From Triglochin maritima (taxonomy: Eukaryota > Streptophyta > Magnoliopsida > Alismatales > Juncaginaceae), in contig OY821786.1 of the NCBI GenBank assembly GCA_963682175.1, positions 25,380,501 to 25,444,500 on the forward strand: 64,000 nt of DNA. The letters run 5' to 3'. A program made the translations under genes and the position numbers. This document shows, piece by piece, positions 22,000 to 31,918 of this stretch (within the stretch, counting starts at the first letter, position 1; every line of letters begins with the position of its first letter). The notes beneath the pieces were generated by a model. It was not told the DNA's origin, made no database searches, and saw only the letters and a list, made by a program, of their open reading frames with translations.

Positions 22000-23485
22000 C
22001 CCCCACAATCTCTTTGTTGTACTAATCCTTTCTCAAGAATTACCTTAAACACCTCGAGTTGAGGTGGTAACGATTCAAGATCAACGAGGGGTGGTGGGGA
22101 AAACCCTGCCTTCACCCCACCACCCTCAGTTCCACCATTCTCGGACGCTCCCTCTCTTACCTCGAGCCTACCTAACCCCTCCATGCCCTCCTCTACATCA
22201 CCAAGTGCCTCAAACCTTCCTCCACAATCCCTCCTCCGTCTCTCCAAACTCCCCTTCTCTGAATCCCTAGCCACTCGCTTTGGGGACTCCCACCCTTGGT
22301 CGTCCCCTAGCACCATCGCCACACTCTTCTTGTGCTTGCTCCACTCCTTTCCTACCTCCTCGCAAAATTCAAGTCTCTTCTTCTCAAGAGGAGCACCCAT
22401 GCCATGCAAAGCCACCTCTACAAGTGATAGCCCAATAGTTTTACCCTCACACCCCTCCTCACGTAATAGCCCAAGAATTTCTCCCTCACATTTTTGGTCC
22501 ACTCCCTCCAACGACTCTCCACCCCCACGTAGTTGCTCGCCACGTGTTGCCTTTGCATTTGTTCTTTCTCTTGCATCATTTCCACCAGAGCATCCTTTGT
22601 CCTCCTCTCCTATTTGTTTGTTTCTCTCCCTTTCTCTTTTTGTACCACAATACCACTAAGAAAAGTGCCTTCCTTGTCCCCCAACAAAAGCTTCCCCTCC
22701 TTTCCATGTGGCATTTCCTTACTTGCCATTTCAAAATGGTAGCAAACCAACACTTTTTCCCCCTTCCAAATCCTTTCCCCCCACCTCTCCACATGGATCC
22801 AAGATGCGATGTGTCTCTTACTCACTTGCCTCCCTTTCCACGTCACCTCCTCCTTCCCAATACCCTTCTCCTCCCTTTGCCATCCCTCCGGTGGCCTCCT
22901 CCTTCTCCCCGTGAGATTCTTGGTCCACCAGGATGCTCTTCTCTTCACCCCAAAATTCCTACCTTCAATACTTGTTGCCCCATCTTGAGGTGCGCCCTTC
23001 CCTCCTTTCCATCAAAATTCTGGCAACCAACCCCCACCCATTCCGACGGTTTATGACTCGCCTTCAATGTTTTGGCCATACTTGATGGGCCTTTCCTCAG
23101 ACACTTCTCGACCCCATGCCCAAACTCCTTACACTCGCCATAATATGCCGGTCTCCACTCATATTGCACGGTGACCCTCTCCATTTTTCCTCATTCCACT
23201 CGAACATCCACCCAACTCGGATAAGCAAACTCAAGGCTAAGTTCAACACATACCTTAGCATATGATAATCTCCGACCTGTCGTGGTGTTTTCATCCATGT
23301 AAAGAGGTTTACCAAGAACACTCACAATATTGCTCAGTGTCTTGGTCGACCAAAACTGAATATCAAGTTCCGGTAGTCGAACCCATTTTGGCACTGTCTC
23401 AATCCTTGCCCTCTTCATTGCCACCTCCAGAGCCCAAGCCTGAACGACGAGGGGAGAGCCCCAGATGAACCACGACCCACCTTCA
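22000..23485 (-). pseudogene. LINE-1 ORF1, distal part (DUF4283-like region and zinc knuckle)
   Basis: Near the element B junction the frame reads VPKWVRLPELDIQFWS and RRLSYAKVCVEL, the DUF4283-type nucleic-acid-binding region of plant LINE ORF1. It is followed near 23090-23180 by YEWRPAYYGECKEFGHGVEKC. That knuckle would be CCHC, but the first Cys is Tyr. The rest is a basic, low-complexity C-terminal part broken into several frames (22610-22948 and 21966-22511). ORF1 proteins coat LINE RNA. This copy is inactive and was split inside DUF4283 by element B. Confidence 0.82.
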
Positions 23486-23490
23486 AGGAC

Positions 23491-24871
23491 TGATTGACAT
23501 CATTTCATGCTTATATTTGTATCTTATATCCATTATCTTTCACCTAAACAATGCTACGTGACAATTTTTATGTTTGAATTTCAGAAATAAATAGGTTTGA
23601 AGAGAAGAGTCATAAAAGGACCTAAAAGTACGAAAAAGGACTGAGTTGAGAGACTCAAGGACTAAGATGCAAGATCGAAGGACCTGAACGTAAGATCGAA
23701 GGACCAATGAGCAAACAAGAATACTTCACACCATCATGGTGAGTATTTTGGTAATTCTATTCGGGTCGGAGCTCCAACAAGCAAAGTTGATGCATCAAAG
23801 ACAATAAAGCCTTCCAGGAAAGCCCACAAGAAAATCAAGAGCGATCCGAACACTGTAGACCGCTAATTGGCGGTCCGAGACCGCTAATTGACGGTCACTT
23901 TTGGTCCAGATCCGCTAAGATTTATGTGGAGCGTGTATTAGTGTATATGTAGTCTATTTCTGGTATTTGTGTAGTCCCATACCGGGGGATTGTCCCGGAT
24001 TACCTTTTTCTATGGCTATAAATAGAACTCTTCACCTTCTATTGTAATCACCCATTGCTTGGTGGCATTCTCTCTACTTTGAGTAAGCCTTGGAGCAAAA
24101 TCTCAAGGTGGAGAAGAATGCTACCTTCAATGTGAGTCATCTTATAAAATAAATTTTCAATTGTTTTGTTCTTATGTTATTTCTTTATGCATGCTTAGCA
24201 TAGTTTTATTTCTTTGATTCTAGGCTAAAGTAGTTAAAATGTTTCTTTTCTTCTTTAGTTTAATTGTTAGAGTAATGTGTAGTGAGTAGATCCATCCCCC
24301 TTTGGGGGTGGAGATGATGTTCATACATGCATTAAATGTATATGAATGCTTTATATTTTGATTGTGTGCATAAATGTAAATGTATGCTTTCTTGTTAGAG
24401 TATAATACTAAACTTGATGTGTTTTTCCACACATCTTAGACACCTCCCATGCTTGTTTAGGTTCTGAAATAACTAGCTTGTGTATGTGAATGTTAATCAA
24501 CTAGGTTAGTGAATGGATTGATAGGTTTTGCCATAACCTTTAGACACTTCCTAGGCATGAAGACACTACCTACATTTGTGCCCATAGAATGCATTCTTCA
24601 CCATATATTTACATGTGTGCACACACTCCACCCCTTAGGGGTTTTCCATTTCTGATTTCCAGCTTTCAATTTCACTCGCTTTCGTTTTCCTTTTTTGATG
24701 CATACTCGTTTAGTGTAGTTAGTCTAGTTTAGTGTAGTCAGAACTTCTTCCCTTTTTTTCCCACTTGCCTTCGAATAAACCAGAGTTTACACACCTCCTT
24801 GTGGATCGACCCATATTTGGCACCACTTCAACGCGGCCGTGCACTTGTGGTTAATTAAAACGTATCAAATA
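23491..24871 (+). repeat. 5' LTR of element B
   Basis: 1.38 kb. Two palindromes (GACCGCTAATTGGCGGTC at 23858-23875 and a diverged one at 23879-23896) lie about 120-160 bp upstream of the TATA box (CTATAAATA, about 24016-24024). The 3' end should be CA but reads TA. The edge is placed by alignment with the 3' LTR. Confidence 0.92.
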
Positions 24872-24877
24872 AGTTTT

Positions 24878-24895
24878 TGGCACCGTTGCCGTGGA
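24878..24895 (+). other. Primer binding site, tRNA-Asp type, degenerate (element B)
   Basis: Reads TGGCACCGTTGCCGTGGA, two differences from the TGGCGCCGTTGCCGGGGA of elements A and C. It begins six bases after the LTR. Confidence 0.85.
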
Positions 24896-25935
24896 GGTGC
24901 CAGTCCATACTCCGGTTTGGACGATTCGAGTAGATTTTAATTTGTGTTTTGTAGTTTTCTTTGTTTCAGGAGACTCACATTGGGAAGAGGAAGCATCTGG
25001 TGAAGTTTGGAGGAGATCTGAGACTCAGCAGCCTGCTACCGCCAACTGGTGGTCTGGTAATCTCCTTTCACCTCTATATTTTTGTGGAGTGTTGCTATAA
25101 CTGAAATAGTGATCTGGGACTCGATTTGGCATATTTTGACTTATAGTTTGTTCCCATATCAATAGTCAATCTCCCTTTAAGCAACTTGCACCTTAAAACC
25201 CAAAGCAAAAGATTAGGCATTCTTTCTTGTTTAGGTCATGCATCATGTACTCGACTTAGGCACGTAGATTGTCTTTTATTTTCGCCTTACTTTCAGTTGC
25301 TGAGTACTGGCGTGAGGTACGCATTCCCTACTCTCATTCATGCATTTCATATGAACATGCATTAGTTAGTGGAAAGTGCATTGCAACAAGTGTGAGTTGA
25401 GCGTTTGTTTGGCGAGTTGATTGCTAGATTAAAACTCCAAAACGCTACTAAGGAGGGGTTGTCCCATATAAGATAAGGTGGGGGATTACATCACCCTTTC
25501 CTTCGCCCAAAAAACCACACTAATCAAGATCCTAATTTTAAAATCAAGTAGACATTGCCCGTAAGGATTTCGGGCGCATTAGGAGAGTGATGTGGTCCCG
25601 ACCGTCATGGCCTGATCGGCGTTGCCCACTCTGTCGATAGCAGGAGAGACGAGATCTCCGGATCTTAACTCACTTGCTGGGCTTTGTGGTCGTCGTTGTA
25701 GGGAGGTAAGGCGTGTTGAGGCCGTGTGACCTCGCAGTTAGGCATCGTCTAGCTGTAAGGACCTATAGTGACCTTAGGACTGTTTGAGCCTTGTTTGCTT
25801 GTGTGCTTCTACCAGTACCCACCCGCCGTAGCATAAGGACTTCATACCTTCTCTCCTTAGTCATTCCCTCTCTGCTGTGTCCCTCCGTCCTCTCCTCTAT
25901 GCACATTCTCTGTTTAAAAACAAAGGTTTTGGTTT
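24896..25935 (+). other. Leader of element B
   Basis: About 1 kb untranslated. It contains one palindromic hairpin (ACCGCCAACTGGTGGT, 25039-25054, pairing with one G.U), a donor-like GAGGTACGC (25315-25323), and conserved blocks around TAGACATTGCC (25549), CTGATCGGCGTTGCC (25612) and GGCATCGTCTAGC (25741) shared with A, C and G. A primer-like ORF at 24891-25100 is fortuitous. Confidence 0.6.
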
Positions 25936-27727
25936 GTGTGTGCACCTTTGTGCATGCTTGCGTGGACACGAGACGAGAGTGGTCGTTTGACGAGGCGTGT
26001 CATCAACCCTGCTTCAGTAGTCGATTTCTTGATGCCTCCCTCCTCATGTGTTGCACATATTCCAGGTTCAGTGGCTTCTCATTTCCGTGAGGAGGAGCAG
26101 TTGCTGGACCCACCTGTTCCACCTGTGCTTCTTGTTGTGGCTCTCATACCTCTACGTGATCGATGCTACACGACCCGTACCGTTCTACCTCATGCATCGT
26201 ATTGCCAGAGGCAAATGGGAACCACTTTGAGGTTAAGCCTCAGTTTATTTCCATGCTCCTTCACTTCACTGGGAAGGGTCACCCCTATATCTTTCTCATG
26301 GAATATGAGGAGGTCTATGCTATGTTCAAGCTGCAACAACTTACCACAGACTCCATCAATCTAAGGCTAGTCCCTTTTGCACTAAAGGATGATGCCAAGA
26401 AGTGGTTGTACAGCAACCAGGCGAATGCCTTTCGGAGTTGGGATGAATTTCAATCTGCATTTCTGAAAAAGTACTTTCCAAATCATCAGACTCAAAAATT
26501 GAGGAACGAAATCAATTCGTTCTATCAACTTGAGACTGAAACATTTCATGCATATTTAGAGAGATTCAAGGAGCTACTATCCTCATGCCCTCACCATGGA
26601 ATCAAGTTGTGGTGCCTTTGTCAGATTGTCTACGAGGATCTTCACATCCCGTCCCGAACGCTCCTTGAGTCCATGTGTCAAGGAGAGTTCTTACGAAAGG
26701 ATGAAAGGGAGGCATGGGCTTTCCTAGAAGACCACGCTGAGAAAACCATGCAATGGGAGAGTGTATGGGAACCACCTGCATCATCCAGCATAGGAGCGAG
26801 GATCGCGAATGCAAACTCAACTAGATCGGGTGCCGCATTTGTTGTCGATACCACTACGGCCACCGAGGCGCGCATGGTGGCCTTAATGCGCCATATGGAT
26901 TCGATTGAGCTCAAAAACCAACAAGGTGCACCTCATGTGTCTACATCTGGTCCAGTTCCCTGTCATTCATGTGGTAGGATAGGTCATGTAGGAAGCGAGT
27001 GTGCGTCTACTCCTCCTGAGATGGAACGTGTCAACGCCATCTATGATAGAGCAAGGAATGACCCATACTCAAGATCTGATAATCCCGGATGGAGGAACCA
27101 CCCCAATTTTTCATGGAACCATAATAATGCCCCGGGTGGTCCTTCAGACTCCTCTCAACCACACCAACCTCCGATGCATGCACAATCCTATCAGCCACCC
27201 CAAGCGCAAATCACCAATCAATTGGGTTTCCCAAATTCCAACAATATGGAAACCCGATTCAATTCGCTTGAGACCTTCACTCGTGGACTTGAAAACTCAA
27301 TGAATTTTTTTATGTCAACCACAAGTCAAGTTCTCACTTCAAATCAGCAGACCATCAAATCTCTTGAGCTTCAGATGGGCTAATTGGCTTAGTCTGTCCA
27401 TGAAAGAGAGAGAGAGAGGGTCTCTGCCTAGCCAGCCAGAGGCTAACACCCGCATGTACCAACAACAACACATGCAAAATCAGAATGTGGTACCTCGGGG
27501 GAGGCAAGTGAACCATGGGGAGGAACCTGTTCACCATGTCAATTCCATTATAACCTTAAGGAATGGAAAACAGGTTGACAATCACAGGGTGAGGGTAATA
27601 CACCAATGCCTCCTTCTCAGGCACCGCAGAAAACCTACCTGCCAAAAGCTCCCTATCCCAGTAGGTTAACCAAAAAGCAGAATCATACAATGGATAAGAT
27701 GTTAGAGGTGTTTAAGCAAGTGAAGGT
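25936..27727 (+). pseudogene. Gag-protease gene of element B, 5' part
   Basis: The frame starts at MCAPLCM, the same start as the intact ORF in element G. The Athila-type Retrotrans_gag domain (HFEVKPQFISML, LRLVPFALKDDAKKWLY, YQLETETFHAYLERFKELL) lies at 26200-26800. The C-x2-C-x4-H-x4-C knuckle (CHSCGRIGHV) is near 26960-27002. A linker follows, with N-G-W-R-N-H-P repeats and a heptad-like LETFTRGLENSM segment. Stops occur near 27381, and a deletion of about 100 bp near 27585 shifts the frame. The gene is cut at 27727 by element A, just before the protease. Confidence 0.9.
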
Positions 27728-29273
27728 TGATTGACATCATTTCATGCTTATATTTGTACCTTATATCCATTATCTTACACCTAAGTAATGCTACGTGATG
27801 AGTTTTATGTTTAGTTTTCAGGAATAAAGAGGTTTGAAGAGAAGAGCCATGAAAGGACCCAAAAGCAGGAAAAAGGACCTAATTGTGAGACATGGGGACT
27901 AAGATGCAATGGAGAAGGACCTGATCGTAAGACCGAAGGACCAAAGAGTAAAACAGGAAACTCCACACCATCATGAGGAGTATTTTGGCAATTCGATTCG
28001 GGTCGGAGCTCCAATAAACAAAGTAGATGCATCAAAGACCAACAAAGACCACCAGGAAAGCCCACAACCAAAACCAACTCGATCTGGATCATATAGACCG
28101 CCAATTGGTGGTCTTGGACCGCTAATTGGCGGTCCATATTGCTCCAGATCCGCTAAGATTTGTGCAGGGCTTGTATTAGTGTATTCTTAGTCTATTTGTG
28201 GTATTGGTTTAGTCCCACATCGGGGGATTGTCCCGGATTAGCTTTTTCCATGCCTATAAATAGAACTCTTCACCTTCCATTGTAATCACCCATTGTTTGG
28301 TGGCATTCTCTCTACTAAGGAGTGAGCCTTGAAGCAATAACTCAAGGTGGAGAAGAATGCTACCTTCAATGTGAGTCATAGTTAATAAAAGTTTATTTGT
28401 TTCTTTTAATCTTGTCTTGTTATGTTGCTTGTTTTGTGTGGGTTGCTTTACTTTGTTTAATTTCTTGTTTAGTAATTTTAGTATCTTAGTTAAATGTTTT
28501 CTTTACTTAGTCTAATCAGTAGTGTAATGAGTAGTGAGTAGTTCCATCCCCATTTGGGGGGGTGGAGAAATATGTGATATAATCATGTAGTGTATTAAGT
28601 GTGTGTTATCTTTATCCCTTGAGCTTTATATGATTTCCATAACCATCTAATGGGGTTTCACTCTTATCTTTGATATGCTAATGCTCTTGAATGAAGCTTA
28701 GCTTATGCTTTGATTAGTGGACATATTTTATGGGGAATGATAAGGTTAGGATATGGATGAAGTTAATATTGGAAACACAATTTGTAGTGTATGTGCTCTT
28801 GTTGCCTTTACCTTAGCTAATGTCTTGTATGTTTTAATGATGTAGTCTTATCTTAATTCATGTGGAGGCATAGTAGGGTCTAGTCTTTATACTTGAGTTC
28901 ATGTAGCTTCATTCCAACTATTGTCTTGTAAGTTTTAATGATGTAGTCTTATCTTAATTCATGTGGAGGCAAAGTTGGATGTAGTTTTATGATTTCATGC
29001 ACTACATGTTGTGAGGAGCTTAATGAACACACACACACACTTCTTTATGTTCACATTATTTCTCTACCCCCAAATGGGGCTTAGTTTTATTGCTTATTTT
29101 CATTTTCTTTTTGCATCTTAGTGTAGTCTAGTGTAACCAACCCTTCTCTCCTTCTTTTTACCTCTCGCCTTCGTACAAACCAATTGTCGACACACCTCCC
29201 AGTGGATGACCCGTATTTGCCACCACTTCAACGCGGCCGTGCACTTGCGGTAAATATAAAACGAGATCAATCA
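27728..29273 (+). repeat. 5' LTR of element A
   Basis: 1.55 kb. Two palindromes at 28096-28113 and 28116-28135 lie about 120 bp upstream of the TATA box (CTATAAATA, 28254-28262). Between them and the TATA box is a dyad around CGGGGGATTGTCCCGG, also present in the LTRs of B, C, D, G and H. The frame on the minus strand at 27811-28137 is a chance ORF also seen in other LTR copies. Confidence 0.95.
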
Positions 29274-29279
29274 AGTTTT

Positions 29280-29297
29280 TGGCGCCGTTGCCGGGGA
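29280..29297 (+). other. Primer binding site, tRNA-Asp (element A)
   Basis: TGGCGCCGTTGCCGGGGA is the perfect complement of the 3' end of plant tRNA-Asp including CCA. It begins six bases after the LTR. Confidence 0.93.
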
Positions 29298-30406
29298 GGT
29301 GCTCTGTCCAGACGTTGGTTTGGGCGATTCGAGGGGTTTTTAATTTTTTGTTTCCAGTGTTGTTTAGTTTCCGGAAATCTACGGATCAAGGGGAGGCTAC
29401 TGGAGAAGTTTGAGGACCAGAAGCTACAAAAGGACCGCCAATCAGCGGTCTGGGACCGCCAATTGGTGGCCTGGTGAGCCTCAATTTTTCTCAATTTTGT
29501 TCCAGTTGTTATATTGTTCATGTTAGTTATCTAGGAGCACAATTTTGCATGCTGTGACTTCTAATTTGCTCCCACATTTAATTTCAATCCCCTTTAATCA
29601 ACTTGGACCATAAAACTCAAAGCAAAAGATTAGACTTCTTGCCATCTAGGTCATGCATCATTTGTAGACCTTGCATGCATTTGTCTTTTCTTTTCTTTAC
29701 ATTTTGTTGTTGATTGCTGGCGTGAGGTACGTGCACCCCAATCTCTCATTCATGCATGTTTCGATCATGCATTAGTTAGTAAGGTGCATCGGGACAAGAG
29801 TGAGTTGAGCGTTTTGATTGGAGCGATTGATTGCTAGATCTAGGATCAAAACGCTAATAAGGAGGGGGTGTCCCATAAAAGATAAGGTGGGGGATTTCAT
29901 CACCATTTCCTTGGCCCCAAAAATCACTCGTAATAAAGCCTTAACTAAAAGCAAGTAGACATTGGCCCTAAGGAATTCGGACGCACTAGGAGAGTAATCT
30001 AGTCGAGACCGTCATGACCTGATCGGCGTTGCCTACCTTGTCGATAGTAGGAGGTACTGGATCTCCGGATCTGGTATCACTTGCTGGGCATTGTGGTCCT
30101 CGTTGTAGGGAGGTGAGGCGTGTCGAGGCTAGTGACCTCGAAGTTAGGCGTCGTCTAGCTTAAGGACCCATTGCCTTACATTGTTTGAGCCGTGCTTGCT
30201 AGTTAGGCTTCTTCCTGATCCCGTTACCCACGCTAGCTTTAGGGATTCTTCCCTTCTCCTCTGAGTCATCTTCTTCTCACCTTCTTCTACGTTATAGTCT
30301 CCTCCGCTTTACACTCTCTGTAGCGTTGTTAGGGTCGAGTCGAGCACTTTTTGCGAGTTTAACCTCGTGGTGGTGAGAGTGGTCGACTCCAGAGTTCTCT
30401 GTTGAG
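29298..30406 (+). other. Leader of element A
   Basis: 1.1 kb untranslated. It has two hairpin palindromes at 29433-29471, followed at once by CTGGTGAGCC (donor-like). Further on are GAGGTACGT near 29725 (a good donor match conserved in four other elements), a GATAAGGTGGGGGATTTCATC block near 29880, a CCCTAAGGAATTCGGACGC block near 29966 and GGCGTCGTCTAGC near 30148. Conservation with the leaders of B, C, G and partly E exceeds what spacer sequence should show. Confidence 0.65.
29433..29471 (+). other. Paired palindromic hairpins in leader (element A)
   Basis: GACCGCCAATCAGCGGTC (29433-29450) and GACCGCCAATTGGTGGCC (29454-29471), 3 nt apart. They match the palindromes in this element's own LTR (28096-28135 and 34005-34022). 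Because the U3 copy is carried at the RNA 3' end, the transcript has the motif near both ends. Equivalent leader pairs: C 41124-41162 and G 54095-54133, with a single one in B at 25039-25054. Confidence 0.65.
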
Positions 30407-31918
30407 ATGGATGGTTACATGGGCGACCATCCATGTCATTGTTGGGACCAGGATGATTCTCCCTGGTACACCCGACCCATGCATCCTGGGGTACCTCAGA
30501 CAAACACCCAGTATGGTTGGGATAATCGTACTTATGTGACTGAGCATTCTTCATATTGGGGTAACATGAGAGAGCCACCAGCCGCCAGGTCTTCTGGTCG
30601 GGTTGGATCATATCATGTCGAGTCAACTATCGCATCTGAGGCGAATTTGGATGCTCTCATGCGTAGGATTGAGAGGTTAGAGTTGGACCGAGCACCTGTA
30701 GCTCAGTTTGCTATTCCTAGGTGTAGTAGGTGTGGACTTATGGGCCATGATAACTTGGAATGCGCTTACGCTCCAAGGGATACTGAGCATGCAAATGTGA
30801 TGTATCAACAGAGGCCCCGTAACGACCCGTACAATCACTCCTACAACCTGGGATGGCGTAACCATCTTAACTTCTCTTGGGGGCCTAGTGGGGGTCACGG
30901 TCAGAGCTCGCACGCTCAACCTCAACCTCCACCTTATCAACCTCCATGCCCATCGGCGACCTACAAACCCCCACATCTATCGTCTCAGCACCATAATTAC
31001 CAACCTACTCATGCCTCATCGTCGGGTTATTCCAACCAGACTCCACCACCCCAGCATGTTGACCCCAAGGACCCTTCTCGTGATATGACCATTCAAGCGT
31101 TGCAAAGTACAATCAAGGCTTTGGAAATGCAAGTGATTCAAATGACACAACGATTACATGAGGAGGGTAATTTTTCTGGTCAACATGAGTGTCTATCTTC
31201 TGAAATCGAACCACCACCACATCCACAAATTCAAAGCACAATCTTTCAAAGTCAAACTCCTAGTCAGTCTGAGGGACTTGGGGTTTCAATTCACGATCAC
31301 CTAGTGGAGGATACGATTCAAATTGAGAATAACTTGGACCAGCTTCATTATGAGTCGGCACAAGATTGTGCCTTATCTTCTTGTCCTGTGGCCCTTGAGC
31401 CACATGATCTTATTGTTGTACCTCCTAAGGACTCACCTTTGGTGGAGCAAGAGCTCCCTAGTACCCTTAATCTCATACGACCTGATGAGAGTTTGCCTCT
31501 CACTATTGTTCCTGATCATCTTGGAAATGATGGAACATCAAACAACTACATTGCTCATGAGGGTATTAGGAGTTCCTTGGAGGATACCTTGGGTATGAGA
31601 CCCACTTTCTGTTTGCCTGGTGTGTCGAACATGCCTAACGAGGTTCTTGCCCTCATTCCGACGCACCAGCCTGTTGGTTGGAGAGTTTGGATTGATGATC
31701 ATAACTTCAGCAGTGCAATGGGAGAAACTCTTCTTCCGTTGCCCCTCATTACCCAAACTCTTGAGAGGTTCAAGCTCTTTCAGTTTGATCATTTGGATGA
31801 GACGCCTTTGTGTCCAATTCATGAACCTCTCATTTCATCTGGTGCTCTTTGTGAAGGGGGCCCACGCATGCGTATTCTGGCCCCGCGTGGTGTCATGTTC
31901 CCTTTCCAAGTGCATTGA
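30407..31918 (+). CDS. Minimal gag-derived protein: zinc knuckle plus C-terminal extension, no capsid or protease
   Basis: 503 codons, intact. The start is supported by the GAG-ATGGA context, which aligns with an ATG at 62372 in element H (both MDG). Residues 1-53 are unique, Trp/Tyr/His-rich and unlike the gag domain at this place in H. From residue 54 (MREPPAARSSGR) it follows H: a heptad-like LMRRIERLELD (84-94), a C106-C109-H114-C119 zinc knuckle, Pro/Gln/His-rich repeats (140-220) and a second heptad region (IKALEMQVIQM). It then skips the protease and resumes in the extension (CPVALEPHD, IPTHQPVGWRVWIDDHNF, end FPFQVH). Likely an RNA-binding nucleocapsid-like protein, perhaps acting with gag from a helper. 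This is inference from the knuckle only. Confidence 0.85.
   Translation: MDGYMGDHPCHCWDQDDSPWYTRPMHPGVPQTNTQYGWDNRTYVTEHSSYWGNMREPPAARSSGRVGSYHVESTIASEANLDALMRRIERLELDRAPVAQFAIPRCSRCGLMGHDNLECAYAPRDTEHANVMYQQRPRNDPYNHSYNLGWRNHLNFSWGPSGGHGQSSHAQPQPPPYQPPCPSATYKPPHLSSQHHNYQPTHASSSGYSNQTPPPQHVDPKDPSRDMTIQALQSTIKALEMQVIQMTQRLHEEGNFSGQHECLSSEIEPPPHPQIQSTIFQSQTPSQSEGLGVSIHDHLVEDTIQIENNLDQLHYESAQDCALSSCPVALEPHDLIVVPPKDSPLVEQELPSTLNLIRPDESLPLTIVPDHLGNDGTSNNYIAHEGIRSSLEDTLGMRPTFCLPGVSNMPNEVLALIPTHQPVGWRVWIDDHNFSSAMGETLLPLPLITQTLERFKLFQFDHLDETPLCPIHEPLISSGALCEGGPRMRILAPRGVMFPFQVH

Larger units (their letters stand above)
18204..23490 (-). mobile_element. LINE-1: L1-type retrotransposon, 3' part (5' part at 39054-39545)
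   Basis: A nearly full-length LINE of about 5.8 kb after removal of element B. Its 3' end on the plus strand is T7 (18204-18210) followed by GCAAAGCAAAAAGGG, as in LINE-2. Order in element sense: 5' UTR and ORF1 start (39545 to 39059), B insertion, rest of ORF1 (23485 to about 22000), endonuclease, RT and C-terminal zinc domain of ORF2, 3' UTR. Element B's target duplication AGGAC (23486-23490 and 39054-39058) lets the two parts be rejoined. The LINE lies in polypyrimidine DNA. I could not identify its own target duplication with confidence. Confidence 0.92.

Noticed and set aside
28096..28135. Repeated palindromes as a CRISPR array
   Set aside because: Only one or two copies, no regular spacers, eukaryotic retrotransposon context.
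29280..29297. tRNA-Asp-like sequence as a tRNA gene
   Set aside because: Only the last 18 bases (complement) are present, next to an LTR. There is no cloverleaf body, so it is a primer binding site.
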